A DNA stretch of 64,000 nt from positions 1,098,865 to 1,162,864 of the forward strand of contig KL647296.1 in assembly GCA_000727475.1 (NCBI GenBank), in the 5' to 3' direction. A program made the translations under genes and the position numbers. Each line of letters starts with the position of its first letter. The first letter of the stretch is position 1. Below, piece by piece: positions 12,001-23,700 of this stretch. Source of the DNA: Sarcocystis neurona (taxonomy: Eukaryota > Apicomplexa > Conoidasida > Eucoccidiorida > Sarcocystidae). A model generated the notes under the pieces. It saw only the letters and a program-made list of their open reading frames with translations. It ran no database searches and was not told the DNA's origin.

Positions 12001-15000
12001 TCCACATGGTCTTTTTGCTCATAACATGCGGATTGCAGGAAGTCTGAGATTGTCCAAATCTGTAACTTCGGCACTATGGAAACTGCTGGTAGTCCTGTGT
12101 GTTCCTCCGGCCGAAAACTGCGTAATTCGTGTAGTTTTGCGAAGAGTGTTTTGCAGCGCCGATGCTGTGCGGAGTTGTTTGTCCGCGATGCGGCGCCCCT
12201 CGGGCGCCACTTTCTGATAACCTTCTGCCTCTTTTCGGAGGTGCAGTTTGTCACGCCACTGATACTCATCGGCCGACGGCCGCAAAAACTGAGGAAGGAA
12301 TGAGAAACAAAGCAGGTGAAGGAAAAGCGCTGCACGAAGGAGACGGAATATTTTATGCTAAGTGCGCTCACTGCAGCGCAGCACTTTCACGACTGTTCGC
12401 CATGGAAAAAAGAGAAGAACACGAGGGAAGTCCACGGTTTACACGGCAAAATGACGCCTACGAGGATGGTGGTAAGATTGAAGGAACGATACGATATAAA
12501 AGGATAAGAGCGGTTGGTGAGATTGAAAGAAGCGATGTAAGTAAGATAGGAGCGATAGGGTCAAGCATATCCTGAAGCTCCGAAGGCGAAGGCGTAAAGC
12601 AGAAGGAAATAAAGGAAGTAACCGCAGCTTCGCATACCAGAGAAAGACCCGAAGTGCAACAAGGTGATAGAGAACAGACAAATAAGCAGAACTTCCTGGT
12701 TTGCGCAAAAGAGATTATAACTCGAGGTCTACGCTACGAAAATCGACACAAACGGTCAAAAGATGATATGCTGCGGACCATGGTGGCATCGAGGGCATAC
12801 CCATGCGTATATGTGTGCATAAATGTATCCGCATACTGCAACCTAGTATAGGTAGACGACTACTGTTTGCATAAAGAGGCACAGGCGGCGCCACACAGCG
12901 CATCGTGCTGTGTGCGTGACAGCAGAGGCGGTATTTATGTCGTGTCTACAAGGTAGGAAAGCTTATCAGTATGCACCTGTTTAGAAACAAGTATGCCAGA
13001 TGGCGAGTGAATACGGTGCCTCGCAAAGTACGCAGCTCACGCGCTTACTTAGCATGGGGGAAACTCGGAAACGCTTCAGATGTATGGCAGTAACATACGC
13101 ACCTGGTGACTGCCACAGCAGGCAACGCATATGACACCTTATCCTCCCAGCGCACAGTCACGCGCAGAGGCGGTTAACAAGTACTAATAATTGGTAAAAT
13201 ATGTCAGATTCTAGCCCGTCGGAAACATGACGACTTCTACAAAAGATTTCGCCCTATATTCAGTGCAACACAAAAAGTAGGCATTCATCAGCAGGAGACG
13301 GACGGGGCGAGTAAGAGGCAGTCCGTGCGGATTGAAGAGTGGACCTAAGGACACACATGCGAACAGCAACGCGAAATGCAGAATCGAAAAAACAATTATG
13401 GAGCCACATCGGCGACATACTACATACAACCGGACGCAGATTCAGCAGGAGCATAAAAATGATACGGTGCATAATTTCTTTGGGAAGTACTTTTACACTA
13501 TCGAGGACACAGATGCCAATAAGGAAGAGAAACAGGGACGGTATTAGAGATTCCTCCGGGTTTGAAGAGCTAAGGTGTCAGCTTCAGTGCATTACTCGAT
13601 GTAGCTTTTGCCCGTTTTCCAGCTTTTCCATTCTTCTCCTGCTTCGCTCAGCGGCTTTCTGAACATGTTTTCGTTTGATTTCTTCAGAAACAAGATGGAC
13701 GAATGGTCTACACAACGACGCGCCATACACACTTGAAAATTCCCTAGGGCATCTCGAGACCACAAGCGAGGACAATTTCTTGCAAGGCTCAATCTCTCTC
13801 ACTCTGTCACAGGGTCGTGGCACGCTCGTAGATGACGTCGCAAAAGAAGCAAACGGCATAGGAAGAGAAGAGGAAGAATGGGAAGTGGAGATTCCAGACA
13901 CACCTCCGACACAGATTCTTCCACCTGATTTCGGTGGTACGGCAGGTCTGCCTGCCTGCGTCCTGGGGGATGTCGACCACTATTCAGAAGAGAATACGGT
14001 ATGCTCTTGTGACATAGCGAGTATTTTCTCTGAAGAGGGACCTCTACGTCAACCGGGTGCCACGCGCAGCAGCAGCTGGAGTAGCAGTGATTTGACTCTA
14101 TTTCGCGGAGCTGATGCCAAAGCTGAGGCAGAAGCTGTTGCCGCAGCACCAGAAGCTGGAAGAAAAACGCTGGACTACTTGAGAACCATCAGTCGAGAAA
14201 GCACTGAAAGTTACCGGGTCAACCAGGCAGGCTTACCTTCACACGTAGATGGCACGTACTGTATTCAGCGCAGGCGGAGTTCGTCTGTGGGTTTGCGGTT
14301 CTCGTTGGCGTCACGCTCCCATTGTTCCACTTTTGCAAGTTGTCTTTCTTCATCACAATCACCAGCAGCAGGCCAGCTTCCCGAAGACACCTCTCCATCA
14401 TTCTTCTTCGCTGTCGTATGCAAAAGCCAGGAACCCGACCAGCAGCGTCAACAACAAGAACGCCAACGAAGTTTCAATGCGCTCTTTGACGAAATTGTGG
14501 AAGACAGTTTTCCCTTGGTAGACCGTGGTCGTGCAATAACAGCTGCCTCAGCGGCAGCAGCTAGCACATCCATGGAGCTTAGCCATCCACGTCGTCCGCA
14601 GCACGTATTTACTAAGGAGCTAGAATACGGTGGTAACACAGAACATGCGTGTGGGTATTCAGTAAAGGAAAAGGCTTCTGGTAAGAACACAGTTTGCGCG
14701 CCTGCACACAATCTGTCAGACACTACCTCCGACTACACCCAGAACACCGCGGAAGGTGGGGGGGAGGTACTGGAGAAAGCCGAGGACTTTTTCTCCAAAT
14801 GCCATTCGACAATGCAAAAAACTCGACTTCTTCCTTCACAAGCAAAGCAAACAGATTCGCAAAGCAACACTCTACAGAGCAATAGTTCGTGCACCACCAA
14901 TGCATCAGAATCACGACCCAGAGTGGCCTTCCTCGAGGCGGCATCCGGCCTCCCTGTTTTTTCTGGAGACAAAGATCCTCCTTTTGCCGCTCCGGGCAGT

Positions 15001-16681
15001 CCAGGTGCCGCGGTGCCTTCTGTTGGCGCAACGAAAACTGTTGCCACATTCACTGCAAGGAATGACGCCGTAGCTCTGTCTAATGCTGTTAATTCGCATC
15101 GACTTGGCCCACGTGACACTGAACAGAAACCTGGTTCAAGCCGTTTAGCGAATCAGCGCTCGATTGTGCTGTTGCAGAGTACGCGCGACATAGCTAGGCA
15201 CGCAGTGCAGGGCATGCGGTTTCGACATTCTCATTGTACTAATGGTCTGCGTCCCGGGTGCTATTTTCAAAATGAGAACAGACGCTCTGTATGTCATAGT
15301 TCGTCGTCTACTTCCACACTCCAAACGAGTCCGAGAGAGCGCCCTGTGACCGCCCCTTTCAACGAGGTCACCTGCCCTGCGGCTGCCGTGAAACTGTCAG
15401 ACCAGTTGATACACTCTCAGAACGCCGCATCTGCTAGTGCTGCCACAGCGTCTGCTGCTGTCTGTTCCGCGAAGCACAAGCACCACTACACTGAAGCTGT
15501 CACGCGCACAGATCAGTGCATCTCGCCAATGCGAGATGATCCCGATGACCCGTCATCTACAGACGCACCTGCAGAAGAAACGAACTACATTACCCTGCCT
15601 CATAGGTCTAACTTAGTTGCACTTAAAAAAGATTGTCGGGTGACCTGCTCTGAACAAAAAGGCTTGCGTGGTTTCGTCTCTGTGTCTTTGCGATTGAACC
15701 GCAACCACTCCTCACGTAAGTGAGCTCAGCCTCAAAATAGGGGGAACCACTAAAGACCGTCGTTCCGACAGTCCCGGATGAAGCGCTTTATTGCCAACTA
15801 AGCAGCAACACCAAAACAGTCTGTAGTAGCAGCAGTCCAACCACCGCCATGAGCAACAACGCCAGTCGACTCTTCACAGGATGCAATCTATCTACAATGT
15901 CATTAAGGAAGCATATACTGAATCAGGCACAACTGTGTGACGGGGCCAAAGAACAGTCTCGCTCCATGGAGGCCCTTCGAACACAGCAATCCGCAGACCA
16001 AGATGTCACAGAGGACAGGGAACTCAGAGGCAATCCATCAGGGTACATTTTGTAGTTGAGAGGTTATACAATATGAATGGGCAATCGTATTGAGTGAACA
16101 AAGAGGAAAGTCGATGTGGCTGCAACAGGGTGAAGACTACTGATATCGGTGATATTCTGTGAATGGACACTGGCACTGAGTGAACAGAACGGAAACTCTC
16201 TGTGGCTGCAATAAGGTCAAGACAGTGAAAAATCGTGGGGCACGTCACTGCCATCTTGTGTGTTGAATGAAGGGGAAGAATTCCCGATAGGCAACGGGCC
16301 TAACGGAGAGGGAGGTCCTCCAGACGGTACGAACTTCGAGGAAAAGTGGGTATTTGGTATGAAACACAAATTCGTAATTGAGACCGCCGTTGTTTAGCTC
16401 CGTGCGGCCCTCTAAAAAGACCAGAAGCACCAGTATCTCTGATGATCTGAGAGATGGTTCACCCGTTCTCCTTCCTATTCCCCCCTATTCTTTCAGCGGC
16501 AAACGTAAGTTCGTCTCCTACAAGGCTGCCAGACAGGATCAGTAAACGATGTCGTCCAAAACACGGCCGATGCGTAAAGACGGAAAATATTATTTGGAAA
16601 GCTGCAGTGGGTAACCACTGCGCAGCTTGTACCAACTGTGTGAATGCAGCGGCCCCTGTGCAACTGCTGAGCAAGATTTAA
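6068..16681 (+). CDS. Glutaredoxin-like domain plus Cys cluster and long disordered region
   Basis: Eight exons join in phase to 963 residues: 6068-6148 (ATG), 8063-8192, 9020-9061, 11004-11087, 11557-11583, 12157-12471, 13688-15715, 16497-16681 (TAA). Donors are mostly strong (GTAAGT at 6149, 8193, 11088 and 15716). Residues 28-112 resemble the plant/GRXCR-type glutaredoxin fold: a first strand VVVLHTSLG, the motif KIPQI holding the cis-proline (P88), then a GDD motif where glutathione-binding glutaredoxins usually have GG. The expected CxxC or CxxS is absent (HTSLG), so redox catalysis is unlikely. A Cys cluster follows (C126, C130, C133, C153, C191, C194), like the Cys-rich tail of plant and GRXCR proteins, and probably binds zinc. 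Exon 7 adds about 675 disordered residues rich in Ser, Ala and Gln. The last exon holds CAACTNC. An alternative 3' end splices at 16610 to 17657-17719 and 17808-17932, also in phase. Confidence 0.62.
7506..7555. repeat. CA/TA microsatellite
   Basis: A run of CA and TA dinucleotides interrupted by single changes lies in the first intron of the glutaredoxin-like gene. Confidence 0.8.
8811..8834 (+). repeat. Perfect GT microsatellite
   Basis: Twelve uninterrupted GT units lie in intron 2 of the glutaredoxin-like gene. Confidence 0.95.
11431..11489. repeat. TA/CATA microsatellite
   Basis: TA dinucleotides grade into ACAT/CATA tetranucleotides, in the intron between the 84-base and 27-base exons of the glutaredoxin-like gene. 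Confidence 0.85.
11771..11866. repeat. Degenerate tandem duplication, period about 50
   Basis: Two diverged copies begin at 11771 and 11821 and share blocks such as GTCTTGC and GTGTGG or GCGTGG. They lie in an intron just upstream of the Cys-cluster exon. Confidence 0.6.
16074..16223. repeat. Degenerate tandem duplication, period 86
   Basis: The block from TGAATGG through GAGTGAACA and GTGGCTGCAA to CAAGAC or GAAGAC occurs at 16074-16137 and again at 16160-16223. The copies differ at many positions, so the duplication is old. It lies in the last intron of the glutaredoxin-like gene. Confidence 0.7.
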
Positions 16682-17656
16682 CTGCAGTGTGACACAACTG
16701 TAGATCTTTCTGTTCCGCCACAGAAATGTGTCTCCTCCTCTACACACAGGCGGAGACGTGCCGACGTATTCAATGTTGAAGTAGCGACGGTCGATGCATA
16801 AAAACTCGAACGCTACGGAAATAAAGTAGTACGTCGAAAACGTGTGCCTCAGTTGACTCTGGTTTTCACATTCTCTACGCTCTACTTTTGTGTCGTCCAT
16901 GTACGTAATACTTCCGATAAAAAAACATACTGAAGTCATACGTCTACGTGTTCCACACTTACTCAGGTGATCTGCGGCTCACTCAGCCTTGCGTGAGGCC
17001 TACTGGCCATCTTGCAGTGCTTAAAGGCCTTTGTAATACATACGCCAGTGAGTTTCCCAATTTCGTTTGCGACATATATACTCAACAAACGCGCAAGCTG
17101 TTCCCACACTGCAGTCCACCATGGATCAGGTGCTCAAAACTTTTTGAGCAACGGGCGAATCTGGCAGCGTGAGCAACAGATTCTTTGATTCACGAGACTT
17201 TCGCCTTAGTTTCCAGTACACGCGTGACAAGAGTCCATAGAAAAGGTCCAAACGAGAACAGCGTTCAATGCAGCAGTAGCAGAGCCTCTCTAGGGTTCTG
17301 AATCGAAGCTACATGTACACCGTCTGGGTGTACAGATGGACGCCAGCATCTGCCGACCGCCTTGCAGCACTGGTGTGGCAAATTTAATAGCCTACTTCCC
17401 GCTGAAAATGGTTAACACATCGTGAGGTCTTTCCAGTTCCGCTTTCCTCATAGGGCACAGAAAATTCGTTTATTCGGACAAACACGACTAAACAGGCAGA
17501 TCTACGCTATGTGGCGGCATCCATACGCTTCCGCGTATACGCCGCGCGTAATGGGCACGCTAGCGCAAGTATTTCAGATTACACGGATACCATTTTGGTG
17601 CAGGTAGTATAGGCTAACCTAGAGAAGATTTTGGCGGCTAAATTGTCTTTGCTGAG

Positions 17657-17932
17657 AACTTGGTTCAAGCATAATCCATAAGGAGCTGCGAACCTGGTCT
17701 CAAAGTGTTGAGTGTGCACGTAAGCAGTCGATTTGCTTAGACGCCTCATACTAAGCACACTGTTAGATCCTGTCCGTTCTTCACGTTGGAAAATTACGCT
17801 GCCACAGCAGACAGAATAGTACCGCTGCGGGTAGCTTTAAGTGGAAGTGAGGGCGCAGGGGAACATTCTTGTCATCCAGTGTTACCCGACACTGCAGGCA
17901 TCCTGCCCTCGGAAGCTCCAGTATGGCACTAA
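17657..17932 (+). CDS. Two exons, alternative 3' end of the glutaredoxin-like gene or separate gene
   Basis: Exon 17657-17719 (20 whole codons, donor GTAAGC) and exon 17808-17932 (acceptor GCTGCCACAG, 40 codons then TAA) join in phase. They also join in phase to a donor at 16611 (GTAACC) inside exon 8 of the upstream gene. Using them would replace the CAACTNC tail with a Ser/Gly/Pro-containing tail. The acceptor before 17657 is GAG, which is uncommon and lowers confidence. If they are a separate gene, its start was not found. Confidence 0.35.
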
Positions 17933-20670
17933 AAAACTTCTGCCCTTCTAATGCACCCAGTACGACGTGATCTGCTTCGATATAATGATTGCACGCTACT
18001 GTTCATGGATATCGGTTTCCGGAATTTTTACCGTCACGTGGAAATTCTGCAACAAAAGCGATGACCGCCTTTAACGGCGAGCTTCCTGCGAAGCAGTAGG
18101 GAAAAGGGGCTTCAAGCAAAGGCTCCTCTGCGTTACCATCTGCCTACACCGCGATTAGCTCGAATGCCGGAGCCACCGTGCAGACCGCCGTGAATAGCGG
18201 CACTTGTCCACGACAACGACCGTGTCAGGGCCAAAGATAAACAGGCGGGTAGACGCGCAGGCGCGGCTGCAAAACGGGGTGCACAGCAGTTCCTTCACCA
18301 GCCCACCGACACCGTAAGATGTTCTGCAGTTAAGGGACTAACCATACGTCACGTGACTTGAATCGGATTCACAGATTTTAGCCCACATACTCTTGCAGAG
18401 ACGGTTGAAACTGGTAGTTTCGACGTTATGAATTCGACAACTTCCAGAGTAGTTCAGAGGAGTACATAGCAGGCAGATGTCAAAAGGAAATGGAATTTGT
18501 CGTGTACAAAAAGCACCCGACTACATGTGTGGACCTCCACGTAACATGCAACAGACGTTTACCTTGCATACTTAGCATTGCTTGGGCTGCTGAGTCCGGT
18601 ACGTTGACAAACAAAACCTATGCAAGGATACGTCACGGCTTACGCCTCTTTCCGGCCTAGAGTTACAGTCAGTTCCTACACGGCAAAGAGCACCCCAAAA
18701 CGTCTGAAAGTAGCCAACTGTATCGTTCGCGGAGGCGGTCACCACACACTGGTTCCTCTAAAAAGCGACGTGAGCATGCCTGATGAAAACTATCCCGTGT
18801 ATGGAAGCAGATGCTCTCCAGCAACTACGCAAGACTCGAGGTAACGTTCGAGTAGTTACAACAGCCCAAGGTCTACCGGTCACGCTAACAATTTGCACAT
18901 CACCATGCATGCAGCTCGCAAAATTCGCTCATGCCTGTCAGCAAGGCAAAACCGAGCACCGCATCCACATAAATCTGCACACGGATTGCCAGGCTGTCCT
19001 CCGAAAATAAGTAAATCAGTACTTTCATCTGAGAATGCCGTACACACAACGTGGCTGAGGCGCCTTGTGGCACGACATTTTATTTGAGGAGCAGGGGAAA
19101 GTTAATCTCGTGTGCTACATCGAACCGACCACTACTATGGAAGTATATATATATATATACATTTATGTATATCCGTACTCCTACATAGTTGTGCACATTA
19201 GAACAGTTTTACTACGACTTATACACCAATTCACAATAATATATGCGCGCAACGGCAACCGGCAGTCCTCCCCCCTGCGTGTTATCTCATATACAGCAAT
19301 TCAACCCAATTTATGCACAGCGACTTAAGAGACAACGCGAAACTTGACACAAAGCAGATGCACCATACTTCCTATCAGGCGGCAGAGACGTACATCAAAG
19401 CACAAACATGCTGTCCTGCGAGTGACTATCCAAGGATACGGACAGCCCTCATTCCTACAGTCCATAAACAACTTTTTCAACCTGTCAGTGTCTCCACTAG
19501 TGCGCTCCCCTGCATGCCTTCCCTTGAAGAGCAACTGCGTCGACCTTACTGGCGCGCTGCCACAGCAACTTAGAGGCACTGCGGACCTTGGCGCAAACCA
19601 GATACACCGCAATGCCTAGTATACAGCAGACATCTGCATCAAAGCAGATGCACGTTGTTCTGCCAGTGACTGGTGAAGGATGCGGACAGCGTTTACTCCT
19701 GCACTCCACAAACAAGTCCCCCAACCCGCCAAGCCCTCGTCAGCCCACCTCGTCGAGAATTAGCCTAATAATATTATAGTTGCAACTATGACTGTAGTGA
19801 CACATTCTCGGAATCATTCAGCCTCAGCCTCAGGTTAGCCCTCTTCATCGTCTGGATGCCTGAAGAGTACGCGCTGGAAAACCACACAAACGCAAAACAA
19901 ATGACAGAATGGTATCCTTGGTTGCCCTCGCCATACAATTAAAGGCAAAGTGAGCGCACGCTGCACGTCGGGTGGAGGCTTCTTAACAAATTACCCAGCA
20001 AATTTTGTTCTTCAGCACGAGGAACAAACACTACAAAAGACACGCACCTTCCGACCCTCTGACGACATGTAACCCAATCTTAAAGGACGCCCGACAGTAA
20101 GTACGATGACTAAAGACTCGTGACTCATATACGTGTATGTACCTTTGATTGGAGAAAAAGAGGCATAGTTCAGCGGAACAAAGAAATCCTTTTTTGTAAC
20201 TCGGTTCAGCACGTGAAACACCATGACCGAATTCTGCCCATTCCAGCAGCAACACCACTCCCACACCCGTTGCAGTTGACGGGAGGCACATATCTGTGCA
20301 CACACACACGCAGGTACCTAGGTTTGTAGATATACCTGTGTGCATGTGTATATATAAACACGTCGCTACATGCTCAAGTATATGCGCCCATCCACCCGCA
20401 TGCAAAATGCAGAGGAATGCACAGTGGAATACGCGGCATTAACATATGCCGAAAAAGGAGAGTGTCTGGTGTAGAAGTAGAAGATTGCAACAACGGAGTA
20501 CAGCGCTGCGGCTGAATGGATGACACTCTGACCTATGCATGTGCGAAATCGCGAAATACTCACGTTTTATCTGGGTGGATTACCATGTCGTGCACCTAAT
20601 CTCGATTTTGCCTCCTCTCCGATGTTCACAGCATACGCTAGTGCACGAGGTCAGGTGCCAGGATTGTCTT
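17933..20670. other. Non-coding or unresolved stretch
   Basis: No gene could be modelled. A protein-like open stretch on the plus strand around 18100-18240 is rich in Ser, Ala and Thr but has poor splice borders. The rest is repeats, short TA and CA runs, and scattered short ORFs. Confidence 0.4.
19335..19740. repeat. Degenerate tandem duplication, period 244
   Basis: Copy 1 (about 19335-19495) and copy 2 (about 19579-19740) align over roughly 150 bases: the block AAAGCAGATGCACC at 19351 matches AAACCAGATACACC at 19595, and both continue to TCCACAAAC or TCCATAAAC. No coding potential is evident. Confidence 0.7.
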
Positions 20671-20701
20671 TTATGGACGGCTTTTATGTCCGTCCGTAAA
20701 A
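20669..20701. repeat. Inverted repeat over the prohibitin-like stop codon
   Basis: The 12-base arms TTTTATGGACGG and CCGTCCGTAAAA are complementary except for one position and are separated by nine bases. The hairpin overlaps the predicted stop of the prohibitin-like gene. Confidence 0.6.
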
Positions 20702-23700
20702 GCCGCACGCTCCTCTTTTGCAGATATTTGCAGCGTCTGAGACGTGTTCATACACTGTGCGAGTGTACAACAAGGAAAAGACACATGCGTATTGATATGC
20801 ACTTTCTGCGTGCGTGGAGGTTTGTAGACACGTGCGACCGAGTGGGTAGCTGCACGCCAGCGACTTCATGGGGCACGTAAACAGACTTAGAACGGCAGCG
20901 TAAACGACCGCACCTGCAGTTATTTTTCTCTCTCTGTCTTACGCGGCGAGACAACTCGATCTCACATAAAACACACAACATCTAGCCAAAACACCTCACC
21001 GCCTCGGAAATGACGATTTTATGGAAAGCAGCAGCGTCATGAAATCGTTGTATTAGGTCTTCCTCTATTGCCTCTGTTTTCGCATCGTTCTTTGTGAGCT
21101 CCGCGTAGGTGTGCTCCGACACTACAGAGTTTACATCGATGCTCAATTCTTCACTAAGGAAAGCACGGCCAAATTCTCTTCCAAACCGGAGGTAGATCTC
21201 CGGCACATACGCAACCTTCGGCTGCAGTCGGACTCTCACTGCCACCTGCACGTGTAGCATAGAAACAAGCGTGGAAGGATGCAGAAAGGTAAAGAAGAGC
21301 TTCTTTCATATAAAGTAGCGGCCGGACGGGAGGTACGTCTGACGTAAGCAGATTCACACGTGCGTACATATATGCATTTGCACACGCACACAAACGCCTA
21401 CCAACTATATAAGCACACCCGTGCATATACGGATAAACATCCTCAAGTGTGCGCTGTCTGCAGGCGGACCCACTTCATGCTATTGAAGGCAGTACGCGCT
21501 GACTCTTGTGCCCACAAAGCGTGGAAAGCATATTCACAGCGGGGAAACTTACCTAAGCTCTCTACCTGTCAGGCCACACGCGATAGGGAAGTGGCCGACA
21601 CCACAACACGGGCACGTGGACGCGCGTGCGTGCCTCCAACAATAAATGTATATTTTGATACACTCACGAGAGAAGTAACAGTCTGCAGCGACTGCGTGCA
21701 AGACACGTAGCCCAATACCACGTGGGAGACGCTGCATAAGAGAGTCTCGTCACGTACGTGGTGCGGGAAGGAAAAGATGTGTAAACCCTGTAGACGTCTG
21801 CAGTTCGTAGCGGCGAGAATACCCCTGACAGGGTGCTCCTACTGGATAAGTAACTCCGACGCGGTAACCATCGGGTAGGCGTGCAAATACGTAGTTGCGG
21901 GCAGGAAGCACTGCAAAACGGATGACAAAGGCCGAGATTCTGGTACCTCCTCGTACTCAAGCGAGAGAAAAACCATGATCAGCATTCCCGCGTATCACTA
22001 AGCACACGACTACACGTATCCTGTCATAAAAATGAGTAACACTCTTCACAGATGTATATCTCTGTGCATGTACAAGTGTGCGTGTCTCCTACCCAGACGA
22101 TAGAAACACGCGGATACAAATAGGTGCAGCGATGAATTCACAAGCAAGAAAATTGATCAGCGCACTGGCATGCAACTGCGGTTAAGACGTACACGCAAAG
22201 CTCATTCACGCGTGCCCGACCACACACATCTCGCTGCGCGGCTAGACTAAATGTAAGACAAACAACTGGGGAACATTCCAGCTGTTACTGTAGTAGAGGT
22301 ATGGGACTGAGCGCTTGTCTGCAAAAGTGAATAGGGGAAAGAAGAAAAACGAGCTCGACCGACGCACGCGGACTCTAATCGTCTCCTGCGTGGGATTTCT
22401 CTGCAACTGTTCAGCCGCCGCGCCTGCTGCTGCTTATTACTGCTGCGTCCCCCGCCTTTCTTACAGGACGCATTTCTTCCACTCAAGCTTGTGACGAAGG
22501 TGATATAGAGCAGACGCCTCGTTAAAGTTACCTCTATATCTCTTCCATCCTTTGTTTTGTAAATGCGTGACATCTTCTTGTACGCAGGCATCACCCGGAC
22601 AGTTACCGGCTTCTGGAAGTAGGGCAGGAAAGGAAAAATCGACTGTTCTTCCCACAAATACGGTGTCACCGTTCCTGAAACAAGCCGAAGCAGTCACTAA
22701 TACCAAAAACTGGACCAAGAGACCACCGTAGTGAACCACATTGGGCTCACGCTGAGCGGAACTCTACGGGGCACTCTCCTGAGCCAAAGCAGTGGTCGAC
22801 AATCTTCCTGGCTTTAAAGGGAAAGTAGAAGCAGCCGACACAAACGGAAATTAGGCTCACACTGTGCGCAGGAAACACTTTACAAGATAGACATGGGAAG
22901 AAGTATGAGCGCGTGTGGACTAAGCTGTTCATCCACGAACCTACATTCAGGGGATGCGGTAGCCTCGCACGGAGAAAATATCGAGCACGCGTACCCAAAT
23001 TCGAATCGATTCGTTTGACTAGCTCCCCAACGAACATCTATTCCAGCGTGAGTCCGTCTCAATGTACGTACATCCCACCGTACACGCGCCCCCAAAGTAT
23101 ATTCACAGAACGATAGTTCTCGGATTTTCTCCACGCACAGTGTAACCGTCCGGTCGTCACATGCAGTAAGTGCGCGTAGAGGCAACAAAAGCGGACAAGC
23201 GTCCGGACGCTACCCTGGCTCGAGCGGCGGGTATCAGTCGGTGCATACCTGAACATCTGTATACGCGCAGCATCCACCAGAACAACTTACAGATGTATAT
23301 ATTTATATACAAATACGCGAAGCGCCCTCTGTTGAAAGTATACCCATCTCAATTCCCAGCTGTGTTCAATGTAGAGTAGACGTGTACTTCTGCACTTCAC
23401 CTGTGGTCTATCACCTTTACTGGCGATTGTTTGTAATACCTTCCTTCTTCCCCATGTTCTTTCCCGCATGTACTGCATAACGCAAACTTTCTTTTACCTT
23501 CAAAGCAGCTGCATCCGTGTCTTTGACAACTGCACTGTGCAAGTCTGCTATGACAGTGGGCGTGTGAATGCAAACGGATACGCTCAACCTACTGTTGCTG
23601 CAACACGCCGGTGGAGAGCGCAGGCCGGATAGACCGGATAGACTTGCTGGATAAAGCAAGACACCGACTCCACCGTCAGCAAGTTTCTCAACACAACCGC

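Noticed and set aside
12026..12217. Plus-strand ORF overlapping the start of the Cys-cluster exon
   Set aside because: It is a different frame from the spliced model and has no splice support.
11913..12371. Minus-strand ORF of 152 codons
   Set aside because: It lies opposite the Cys-cluster exon (12157-12471), which has phase-consistent splice sites and cysteine motifs; several frames are open here.
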